Notes under the pieces: model-generated
Database searches by the model: none
The model's input: the letters and a program-made list of their open reading frames with translations, nothing else
Told to the model about the DNA's origin: nothing
Position numbers and translations under genes: made by a program
In this document: positions 11,801 to 19,000 of the stretch, piece by piece
Position numbering within the stretch: position 1 is the stretch's first letter
Layout of the letters: every line of letters begins with the position of its first letter
Source of the DNA: Laccaria trichodermophora
Lineage: Eukaryota > Basidiomycota > Agaricomycetes > Agaricales > Hydnangiaceae
Direction of reading: 5' to 3'
NCBI GenBank assembly: GCA_018417955.1
Contig: JACTVC010000060.1
Span: 1-45,574, forward strand
Length of the DNA: 45,574 nt

Positions 11801-13888
11801 CAACCATGGAAACATTTGAGGATACGCTTGTGGATTATCGTACATAGACTGAGGAACGGAGTCGTGACCAATCCCCAATGTTTTACCCTCGCTTTCAAGG
11901 TGAAGTAAAGCTGCGGCTTTCAGGGCCTTCATTGTCATGTTGGAATACTCAAGACCAGTGAGCCCGTGAACTGTGAAAGAGCAGTCTCCTTCTTCAGTAC
12001 CTTCCTCTTCTTCCATATCATGCACACTCATAGCGGATGCAAGTTTATTGCTAGAACCCTCTGATGTCTTACGATAATCAACATGGACCGGAACGCCGTT
12101 CAGAGGATAAGTATTCAAATTTTCGGCGGATATTTCTAGATCTTCATAATCTGCATGATTCAGTTTGAGCCATTCTAAGGCTGCAGCCACTTTGTTCCTG
12201 CGAACCAACATAGGTGTTCTTTCAAAATCTTTGTCACAGGGTTGGGCACTTCCGGTAAACACGAATGCTAAAACTTGGTCAAGTTCCTCTCTTGATGGAG
12301 GAAGTTTGTGGTATACTTTCAATGTCGGATTGGAGAACATGATGACATTTGCTGTCATCTTTACTCTGCCAGAGGCTACCCGCACCAGACAACGGTTGTG
12401 TCGAACACGAGCAATCAGAAGTTGCTCGGCAAAAGTTAAATTTTGCAATTGAGGGGGAACGTCTCCTATCCAGAGACCATTTGCAAGAGCATATTTCGGA
12501 GTTGTCCCTTTCGTGAGACTTGCTTCGCAACATTCGCACACCCCTGTGCATTTGCCGTCTAGTACAGGTCCTTCAATATCACAAATAGGGTCGGAAGCAG
12601 ACTGGCGTTCTTTCCTCGTCACACCGTACTCGATAAGCGGACTCAAAGAGCAGTTCAAGTCTTTGATATTTTTCAATTTCGACAATAACGCAAGCTCGCC
12701 ACAAACAGCACATCCAGCTTGTTCAAAATTGACCGGTCTCATATCACGACAAAACCCTGAGATTATGCGATGGATGTCTTTCTGTGATGGTGGATGTGGG
12801 GGGAAGAGGGAATTCGAGACAGTGCTCAATGGGACTGAATTACTTCCAGCCAATTTTTTGAATACTGGTTTTCGACTTTTGCGAATGTACTTGGGAGAAT
12901 TTAGTAGTTTTCTGAGTTTTCTTTGTCTCAAGCGAGCCTTTACGCGTTTGACATTTTCTGAAGAGTAACAGAATAGCGACGTGTGACTTTCGCATACAGA
13001 GCAATGATGATTTTCGAACAATAATAATTTGTCGGGTTTCTTGAGGCGCGAAGGCAGTTTGATACCATGCATTTTTGCCAAGGCGTCGAGGTCTTGCGTG
13101 TTCAACAACTTTCCAACAATAGTGAGGGGCAGATCGCACGTGAATGAGGTCGCATCTCGTCGCATGCATTCCTCTGCGATGTCCAATTCGCAGTAATTGA
13201 TAAATTCAAATGAATCCGCGTCACAACCCTCTAGTCCTTTGTGCGATGACACAAATTCTTTTATGTCGATGCCTAAGAGGGACCTGACAATGGTACGACC
13301 GCCTCCTATTTGACTAGAAGGAGTTGAGTAATCTTCGAATATGTTCCTACGTTGGCGATCAAAGTAATCCCCCAGAGCATCAGCTATCACGTTAAAGGGT
13401 GTATATTGACATTCGGACCAAGTTAACAAGATGGCGTGGCGTATGGGCTGCCAAATGTTTGTAAGACGTATGTCGCGAAATGTTAGAGGACCGGGACCGC
13501 AAATGCCAATAAGCATAACAAAATCATGCTTTGTTATAGAGTTTCGGTAGAGATTTAATTGGCATATCCACGACAGGCGTTTTACCCGGGACAGACGTTG
13601 CCAGGTGCAAACGTACTTGAACTGAAAACGTGTAATGATCCTAGATTTCGAGATTCCGCGGAGTATACGTTGAGAAAAACGACCCCAGAACAGACGGTAT
13701 TTGTTCATCGTGAATAAACGGCTGATATTATAAAAAAAAGAGCGATGTGTATCATTCATCAGGAACATATCATTGGTCGTGTTGTAAATAACTCGAGAGA
13801 CACAATGAACATCACATTCCATCATCTTACCCTGGCAAAGAGGGTGCAAGATATTGTGGGAATGAGAGTAACGGGTATCGGTTATCAT
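5864..13888 (-). CDS. Helitron Rep-helicase with ubiquitin-protease-like C-terminus
   Basis: One uninterrupted frame of about 2,670 aa. The first in-frame ATG is at 13888; upstream codons contain no ATG before a stop at about 14005. Numbering below counts from the ORF opening at 13915. Around residues 400-615 is a Cys-rich DUF6570-like module (CAVCGE, CECC). The Helitron Rep domain has TWFITLSP at about 852, the two-His motif LHFHML at about 938 and the catalytic YISDY pair at about 1178. The Pif1-type SF1 helicase shows Walker A GGMGGTGKS at about 1822, Walker B FIDEIS at about 1905, GDFAQLPP at about 1945 and late motifs YTCLSRS and AAQGKTRPL. An acidic linker near 1310-1350 repeats NDDMNVD. 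After the helicase comes a USP/UCH-like module: SYSCAYDAPFAILYN at about 2422 (candidate Cys), a CPDC...CPKC zinc ribbon at about 2520-2567, and NYHF...WFHDGQ at about 2627 (candidate His). All catalytic motifs are intact, so the protein may be active. Confidence 0.93.
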   Translation of the reverse strand: MITDTRYSHSHNILHPLCQGKMMECDVHCVSRVIYNTTNDMFLMNDTHRSFFYNISRLFTMNKYRLFWGRFSQRILRGISKSRIITRFQFKYVCTWQRLSRVKRLSWICQLNLYRNSITKHDFVMLIGICGPGPLTFRDIRLTNIWQPIRHAILLTWSECQYTPFNVIADALGDYFDRQRRNIFEDYSTPSSQIGGGRTIVRSLLGIDIKEFVSSHKGLEGCDADSFEFINYCELDIAEECMRRDATSFTCDLPLTIVGKLLNTQDLDALAKMHGIKLPSRLKKPDKLLLFENHHCSVCESHTSLFCYSSENVKRVKARLRQRKLRKLLNSPKYIRKSRKPVFKKLAGSNSVPLSTVSNSLFPPHPPSQKDIHRIISGFCRDMRPVNFEQAGCAVCGELALLSKLKNIKDLNCSLSPLIEYGVTRKERQSASDPICDIEGPVLDGKCTGVCECCEASLTKGTTPKYALANGLWIGDVPPQLQNLTFAEQLLIARVRHNRCLVRVASGRVKMTANVIMFSNPTLKVYHKLPPSREELDQVLAFVFTGSAQPCDKDFERTPMLVRRNKVAAALEWLKLNHADYEDLEISAENLNTYPLNGVPVHVDYRKTSEGSSNKLASAMSVHDMEEEEGTEEGDCSFTVHGLTGLEYSNMTMKALKAAALLHLESEGKTLGIGHDSVPQSMYDNPQAYPQMFPWLFPYGLGGIGQARHTNKNSEMKIKKHFLLYHDKRFQTDVYFPIVAFNHEQLKGGVTGSFLLAKRHKFGEISEKLKQIKPDVLKSIAERLKGGERVKPETNEEKLCFSILESIDHIGGHVKGSLTNKKHMRNEIWSTIAFKGAPTWFITLSPADNRHPLCLYFADEQIKFCPDLRSAQERYRLVSKNPVAAAQFFHVMISCFIKHVLGVGTNDRGLYGDTSAYYGTVEQQGRLTLHFHMLLWIKGALSPQEIRDRLMAADGPFQEALITYLEGSHVGEFLTGTMNDVKAKVPIVNSTKQGIHTILKPDDIAPEIPTDYRDPTQTFPDMPPSLCTHENCNNCFQCLAVKNWFSRYNNTVDDLIFRSNLHRTCTPMVKVVSKAKKKGVNDTSQDGSAETDIQGPRGCLNKDGICKARFPREIFHQTEVDPVDGHLNMKKLEPMMNTLTPCVTYLMRSNTDVTSLLSGTAVKAIVAYISDYITKQSLKTHQIFSSAYDIFESNPHLVDGEVKPLEGARKILLKVVNSLSTKIELGSPMAAMYLLEHPDHYTSHKFVTFWWKGFVYHVRRAWDTTSNEDDYKSDENEQNNLEMNVDLLNTHLDVDHGMEIDSITVLPEEINDDMNVDADLPEKTNDDMNVDHDEATNNHMYKGGGHDNALNNKATNIKTSEVVQKVLSQSDCRNEEDLVEHGNNDYDDEMANQNDARHDVYDERIHTLEKLYEDGTAFGPRQDDDQTKNEDKVVLGREQGHYVAKSNVDDYIYRPEAFSNLTLIEWMQTSVRKRRSKKAQIEFLKVLQTAHDADIQEVERDDDTLDILKHAFLPEHPLYKTHAVSCDPNRLTNFIPNFVGGTLPRADQGDREFYCCTMLTLLVPWRTGKELKQEGESWHDAFTTFPFSSEQKRLMSNFNLRYECNDARDDYHAVLKAKGVAANKVFSIGDRFMGEVDLDIDPDNGTTYGSEYDITDETAPEIGKISQRKLSQMADVDRIMMSCGWLDNCKNYIIQPYAHFKPQILRSANQWKTLVNEAKQKLLTLKNAHLPTSEEQQPIDSDKPSDKVRVLTANYFTKTFKAQKEIHNDIIDETVIKYELNDEQERAFRIVANHASSLAPPNQLKMYLGGMGGTGKSQVLKAIAEMFERKNEAHRFIILAPTGTAAALLNGHTYHSVLSIHISKKEDEDRQPRISEAKAVHDARIRMQGVQYVFIDEISMVACHELYAISSRLSQVRNVHDKPFGGINMIVAGDFAQLPPARGHALYSNEVAKIQDFSHSKNSQESTIGKILWHQFTTVVILKQNMRQTVQSPEDAKLRTALENMRYAACTHSDVAFLNTRIAGRRRDQPQINDPRFRHVSIITAWNSQKDRINEIGSNRFARDTGQSLEHFYSIDKLSNSASPTGKTGRLGNIAIGLQSVLWNASPCTSEHIPGKLSICLGMPVMVRINDATELCITKGQEAVVVGWNDFIGDHGKKVLETLFVKLVNPPRNVELPGLPLNVVPMSRTSSTVKALLPNDHMVTLTRQQVMVLPNFSMTDYAAQGKTRPLNIVELNNCKTAQSYYTCLSRSASADGTIIIQGFDARKITKGISGFLRQEFRELFLLDEVTTMRYHGTLPEGIFGDLRNPTVRAYQLWKRIEKKEQLPCIAALRWGPTDQEIKDIQKDGTWDLKINAQTAISNYIPDPSKIKPKTKTSSTEKTKKKTNTTTQTETTITNYSPVGPIWDAVSYSCAYDAPFAILYNMWKENKRAHTIKLSSLSVYMKTVVQGFAAYENGTCSLEVARDITRQLLYEYDNDSYPKGHVFTDIQQLIKEIVGHPSMFTSPVTCPDCNYKTTQMFGNIREFTALEGLELQQTQHRRLSEALQIRLNGWRRCPKCFRRSHEVMLRLPDILPYAPHLLVVQLHQEDLIIDTKFKLFCDNRLLTFTLHGVIYAGNYHFNSRIITSDGKIWFHDGQNGARAFPVSHIHSLHSDTWLNTCNDKHASFAIYSLIG
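5864..13888 (-). mobile_element. Autonomous Helitron, termini not resolved
   Basis: The element is defined by its Rep-helicase gene. The termini (5'-TC and a hairpin followed by CTRR, inserted between A and T) should lie right of 13888 and left of 5864 because the gene is on the minus strand. I could not pick a convincing hairpin plus CTRR by eye. The limits given are therefore those of the coding region only. Palindromes A (5523) and B (15908) bracket the Helitron together with the neighbouring F-box gene. Confidence 0.8.
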
Positions 13889-14265
13889 GTCAACAACTTT
13901 TGGCACGATTGGCAACGGGTGGAGACAGTTGTAGAAATAGTTGCTCCGGTTGGAGTAAGGAAAAGGAGGAGGACGGACGACCGATGGTTGTTCGTCTAAC
14001 AGTCAGGAGTTAGGCACGTTGTTTTGCCAAATAGTAATGAAACGTACATTGAACAGTAATACCGGTTGTCTGAAGGGCCACGCAAATCCATGAGACTAGT
14101 AACAGTGCCAGCATTGACATGGTTCTAGGAGACATGAGGGCGGAGTGTTGAATTCGTTGTTGAATGTTATTGACATGATCGATAAAATTTCGACCATAAA
14201 TAACCCAAAACAACTCTTTCTTGAAACGCAAATTTCATAGCTAGTTCACCACCCCAGTTTGAGAC

Positions 14266-15270
14266 ATGTTGGCCGTTATCAAGGTGAGAATCTTGAAACG
14301 ATAGGCAGTTGATTTGTTTGATTTCATTTGACATGATAAGTGTCACGTGAATCAAGATGGCATATTAGACAAACTGGCCGAAGAAACGTTCGAGGAGATT
14401 ATAGAATGCATGGACTTTTTGACCATGAGAAGTCTGTCGCAAACCTGTCGATTGCTTCGAAAGATGATGGCGAGGCATCATTTATACCTCGTTAACAAAT
14501 TGTTACGACGTTTTCACCTGAAGCCCGACAAAATCATGTCTATATTGCGGATGACGGGTGGCGTAATATCGGGATCATCGGCACTGTTCGTTATGAAAAT
14601 TGGCACTTTCATACCCGATGACATCGATTTTTTTGTCAACAAGTTCAACGAAAGAAAATTTTTGCGTTGGATTCAAGCATGGAGCGACTACCGTCTTGAG
14701 GAGCCAGTGTTTCGATTGGACGAGATCTACCCCACGCGCATGTTTATGACGGTACATCGCCTTACGATTGAAGGAAAGGCAGGCAGCATGAACGTTGTTG
14801 TCTCTAACACAAGCAGCGCCATTCAACCCATTTTCGACTTTCACTCCACCGTTGTGATGAATTTTATTAGCCCATATGGAATCGCTTGTGCATATCCTCG
14901 ACTCACTTTCAGCAATCGAGGTCTCAAGAATCCAGGAATTCAATCACTGCGTAATTTGAAGAAGTGTTATAAAAAATACCAAAACAGAGGGTTCACCATT
15001 GTCTCGTCTCTCCAGAGATTGAGAGGCTTTAAAAAACACGATTGTGGTGTTGATCCGTCTTGCGGTCAGACAAGCCGTTCAATTAGAGACGGACATGTTC
15101 TCTTTGTCGACCTTCCAGGTTACATAGGCAAACGACACATTCTTCCACGAGGCGAGTGGATGGAATGGAAGCTTTCAGTCGGACACTACTGCGTCCGCGT
15201 AGAGAAACGTTCTCCTGGTCATACCATCTCTCAAGGAGGACGGACGGGTACGTACATTCGGAAATTTTGA
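14266..15270 (+). CDS. F-box protein with nucleotidyltransferase-like core (catalytic motif present)
   Basis: The large frame lacks an ATG near its start. A short first exon at 14266-14283 (MLAVIK) with donor GTGAGA and acceptor at 14340 joins in frame, giving about 315 aa with a 57-bp intron. Residues around 12-50 form a degenerate F-box (LAEETFEEIIECMDF...SLSQTCR). Next comes TGGVISGSSALFVM followed by PDDIDFFV, the G-[GS] and D-x-D pattern of the polymerase-beta/minimal nucleotidyltransferase fold. A HDCGVDPSCG block lies C-terminal. F-box proteins normally recruit substrates to SCF ubiquitin ligases; nucleotidyl transfer here is an inference. The gene is divergent from the Helitron. A paralogue lies at 38527. 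A further 3' intron starting at GTACGT (about 15248) could replace the last residues. Confidence 0.75.
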
Positions 15271-15321
15271 AAACCGCAGCGTCCTTATTTGCCGTCATCA
15301 GTGAATGGATTGCTTGAGAAT

Positions 15322-15905
15322 GACGCAGACGCATCAGTCACTGCCTAGGTTAGATTAGCGTCCAGGTAGAAACAATCGTACTCGAGTGGAAAATCCAATC
15401 GAGTAAGATGTATTGATGTATGAGTGTTAGAGACGCAGACGCGTCAGCTGCTCTCTAGTATCAGATTCCAAGTACACAATCGAGCAAGATGCATCACTGT
15501 ACGAGTGATAAAGACGCAGACGCATCAGCCCCGGCCTAGGTTCGAATACCGTCCAGCTATAGATGACGATATTCGAGAGGATTGAAGGTATAGACCCGTC
15601 AGCTGCTCCCTAGGCTCCACGGTGAAAGAATCGCACTCGAGAAGAAGGTTGACGACCGTGAATGTATTATCTTCCAGTTGGTTTGCCGTCGTGGGACTGA
15701 TTGTCCTCGCGACATAATTGGCAATGCCGTGCTTGAATTAGACGTTTATGACTGGGGCAAGAGAGGCGGATTCTAGTCATCCTGTAGGTTCTTCAGGTGA
15801 GATGTATCAAAAAGATAATGAAAAGAATTCAGACGCATCAATCGAGACCCAGGTTCAAATAGATCGAGTACTTAGATGTATCGATGGATGTGATTGATAA
15901 CTTCG
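15322..15905. repeat. Degenerate satellite with GACGCAGACGCATCAG units
   Basis: About five diverged units begin with a GACGCAGACGCATCAG-like box: at 15322, 15432, 15513, about 15592 (shortened) and about 15831. Most are followed by a CCTAGGTT-like box and an ATCGAG-AAGATG-ATC segment. Spacing is roughly 80-110 bp between the first four and about 240 bp to the last. The block fills the space between the F-box gene and palindrome B. I see no ORF in it. Confidence 0.6.
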
Positions 15906-15907
15906 AC

Positions 15908-15975
15908 CAAACAATGATAAATTTTGAACCGAGAAGTGGACGTCCACTTTTCAATTCAGAATTGATGCATGTTTG
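15908..15975. repeat. Palindromic repeat copy B
   Basis: 68-bp inverted repeat with its centre between 15941 and 15942 (GGAC|GTCC). Arms run CAAACAATGATAAATTTTG to CATGTTTG. Several substitutions weaken the arms but the central 20 bp are symmetric. Its right flank is shared with the relic at 18723. Confidence 0.9.
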
Positions 15976-16345
15976 TCTAACACCTTTTGTTCAAACTTAC
16001 CTTCACCAGAGCCTGAAGACGATAGTAATTCCAAACAACGACTGACTTTGAGATATTGATGTTGCACTTATGCGATTCCGACTGATGTTAAAGAGCGAAC
16101 GAAAAAGACAATGACAGAAGAAAATAGTACTTATACATCACACTCGTCACAATATCGCATGAACACGTTTCAATATTTAATAAGTACCAATAGCAGTGAG
16201 TGTATAAATGTGATGAATCCTATGTACAATCTATGTAACTATATGCCCCATTACCCGCTCCCCCCAAAAAAAAATGAAAAAAAATAAAAAAGTCACAAAT
16301 GAAACATTTACAATGAGTTCGCCAATTATATGAGAGATGAACCGT

Positions 16346-17805
16346 TCATGCAGTGTAGTTAAGAAAATGATTCTTAAGCACAAAGATATCCATCGGGGTG
16401 AACTCGTTGCCTCCCTTCGAAGAAACGGTCTTCAAAAAGCCATCGATGTAGTCATTGTTCCAGGTCTTGACGGCCAATACGAATTGTTCATTGTTACAAC
16501 CAAAGTCGACAAATCTCTCCAAATAGTGTGTCATAGGAGGATTACAGGCTGCCAAAAAACGTTTTACTTGCTGAGTTTGCTCATCAATAGCAAGTGTTGC
16601 GGTGGGGGGCGGTAGTTCCACCTCCGGAGGAATACGCGGGGCGGGCCGGAAACGCTTTGGTCGCTCATGGGCTTCAACAGGTGGCTTTACGCTCGATGAC
16701 GATGACGATTCTTGCTCAACCTGCAATGAACACAAATCAACCCCCAAGTACAGTCCCGTAAAGAATAAACACACCCTCTTGCGCTTTATATCCTAAAGCA
16801 CGCCATCATCATGCTCAACGCGACGTATATATGTATATATTTCAAGAACTACGCACCGGGAAAATGTTAAAGTGCCTAACAGCAGGAGGCGGCGATTGGG
16901 ATGGTGGAGGTAGATAAATTGACGATTTGATATGCTTCGGGCGGTTGTCCGAGCTGCGCACCGGAAAATCATCAAGGTGCATAGCAGCAGGTGCCGGCGA
17001 TTCGGATAGTGGAAGATGATAGATTGACAAAGTCATACGGTTCGGGCGGTCCTCCACACCCCGATTTACACCCAGAAAAAGTTTGACATCTTCGTCGACA
17101 TGCTACAACGACATAGTCAGTCTTTGAACTTCAGTCGATAAATCTCATGCCGACCGTCGTTTGGTTTGGATTATACTAAAACATATACGCCATTCGTTAA
17201 CATACTCTGTATCCCATTTCTTTAATGTACACACCTCACGACCATCAACTGGAGCCATTGACCCACCTCCCCCTTCATCCCGCAAACGTCTATGCCTATA
17301 GGCATAAAAGGTTTTCCGCATGTATGCCCGAGCTAACCTTTTTCGAGGAGCAGAGTCTACGTCCGCACAAAGAAAGAGTTTCGGGTATTGATTCCACGCC
17401 TGCAAACATGCTAATGAGCGCAAATCAAATCAAAAAAATCGATCCAAAACGACTTACTTTTTCTTCACAAGTACTAGCGTTATCGGGTTGGTTGTCGTAC
17501 GTTTTTCTATAGTCTAGATAGTCTCGCGTCATTTGTCTCAAGGTCTCCTTAAAAAAAAAGGCCCAAACAATACCGCGTCAATGTTAAAAACAGGTAGAAC
17601 GCTACCGTTCCACTCACCTTCCAACTTATAGCAAATGCTTCAGAACAGCGTAAGACCCTTCGTATTTCCGCCGTCTGGAAACCGAATGAGAGTAGTTGGT
17701 ACCCATGTCATTATCCTCTCACTGTTATGGATTTCTTTTCTTCAAGAAAAAAGAAATTGGCGTCCAAAACGACGAAATAAAAACGAAATGAAACTTACTG
17801 GTCAT
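16346..17805 (-). CDS. Family X protein, copy 1 (intact; SAM-like C-terminal domain)
   Basis: Six exons join in one frame: 17799-17805 (7 nt, ATGACCA), 17618-17637 (20 nt), 17458-17547 (90 nt), 17235-17399, 16857-17102 and 16346-16720. The product is 300 aa starting MTTFAISWK. The third exon gives ETLRQMTRDYLDYRKTY. The fourth has a basic helix (YPKLFL...RKRLARAYMRKTF) and a Gly run. The fifth encodes two tandem 35-residue Pro/Ser-rich repeats, each ending FPVRSS in the genomic reading. The last exon holds the family's most conserved module, starting FLAACNPPMTHYLERFVDFG and ending MDIFVLKNHF. It is about 70 residues, all helical, and SAM-domain-like in size. No known family name. The identical exon layout in copies 3 and 4 makes the model reliable. 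Confidence 0.8.
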
Positions 17806-17880
17806 CGTATGCAACGGAATGCCACGATACTTGATGGTGGTGAAAAGAGAGTGAGGGATACCATCGACGTGATGTGAAGT

Positions 17881-17940
17881 CTGATTAACTTATGTTGACG
17901 GAAAGTTAATTAACATTGATGCGCACAATCACAGGGTGAC
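17881..17940. promoter_or_regulatory. Promoter block shared by family X copies 1 and 4
   Basis: Starts CTGATTAACTTATGTTGACG and ends CACAGGGTGAC, beginning about 76 bp upstream of the copy 1 ATG. A closely similar run (CTGATTGAGTTATGTTGCG ... AACAGGGTCAC) lies about 70 bp upstream of the copy 4 ATG. Similar position in both suggests a retained core promoter; the bound factor is unknown. Confidence 0.5.
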
Positions 17941-18236
17941 AGGAACGCATCTTCTTATCAGATCAATAATTGAATTATGACGTAAGCTTACTTCCAGCTA
18001 CATGACCGACAACACAACGACAATCCTCGCCTGAAAAATACAATGATTGACGACAAGAGGACGTCAAGAAATCAGACCCCAGTGTGCTGATATGGACCAA
18101 AGTAATAAATGTAGTTAAATCATTAAAAAAAAAACAGAAAAAACTTGTATGTGAATTTGTACATGCCATGCGCTACACTGCCTGTAGCCCGCAAAGAGGC
18201 AAGAATGTATGTACAAACCGTCGTGTATAGAAAACA

Positions 18237-18529
18237 CTAGGAATGGCCGAAAAAACGATGAAGATGTTTTTTGATAACGAGAATGTCCATGCCGCTCAAC
18301 TTACACTTCCCACTATTGGATACAAGCTTCAAAAAATCGGTGATCTCGTCATCTTCCCAGGTAATGACTTCTGATAGGGATTCTTCGTTTTTGCAGCCGA
18401 ACTTGATGAAAACTTATCAGTACGCGTTGTCGAGTCAACGTTTATCACCCACCATCATTGAAAACTTGCCTGAAGCCCAATGAGCAGGCTAGCACGCTGA
18501 AGCGGAAGTAAGCGGAACTTACGAGGCAT
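18237..18529 (-). pseudogene. Family X copy 2, internal deletion derivative
   Basis: The 7-nt first exon (ATGCCTC, 18523-18529, donor GTAAGT) and the 17-nt micro-exon (acceptor TTCAG, donor GTGGGT) are both present and would give MPRKFSMM. The 90-nt exon, the basic-helix exon and the first half of the last exon are missing. The frame resumes with FIKFGCKNEESLSEVITWED and ends MDILVIKKHLHRFFGHS with a stop at 18237. In-frame stops separate the two parts. This is an internal deletion, because both ends of the gene, including its introns, are still there. Confidence 0.75.
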
Positions 18530-18722
18530 CGCGTACTGTGGACGTCAGGAGACAATGAAGAAGATGACGGAAACACGTGACCACGTAGGGAAAGGGGGGG
18601 GGGGGTGACGTAAGGTCTGTAGATGCTGTGTGGCTTTTGTTTACTTACTGTTTACCTGCGACGTCTAGTCTATATATTTACGCTTTGGATGGTTTCTAAA
18701 ACCTAGATACTAAAGTATCCAG

Positions 18723-18759
18723 GAATTGATGCATGTTTGTCTAATACCTTTTGTTCAAA
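18723..18759. repeat. Relic of a palindrome flank
   Basis: 37 bp starting GAATTGATGCATGTTTGTC match 15959-15995 (right arm end and outer flank of palindrome B) with one difference. The rest of the palindrome is absent. It lies between family X copy 2 and the JmjC gene. The surrounding 18530-19000 has a run of 12 G at about 18594 and no ORF I trust. Confidence 0.65.
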
Positions 18760-19000
18760 TAACAAAAACTAAGTATGCGGGCCAGCTCGGGGCATTAGAT
18801 ACACGACTGGCTATGTAAGGGATACTATGTTATTTGTATGTACGATTGGACTGCAGACGATACAGTCCTACAAAAATTATCATTAGGATAGTCGTTTTCA
18901 CTATTGTATCACTAATTGGCTGTAACGGTTGGGCGCATGCCAAAGAGAATATCGGCATCTTGAAAAATATTCAATGTTAGTCGAGAGTATAGTCGTGAGG

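Noticed and set aside
18594..18605. Run of 12 G as a possible G-quadruplex
   Set aside because: A single homopolymer without spaced G-tracts; more likely slippage or a sequencing-sensitive run.
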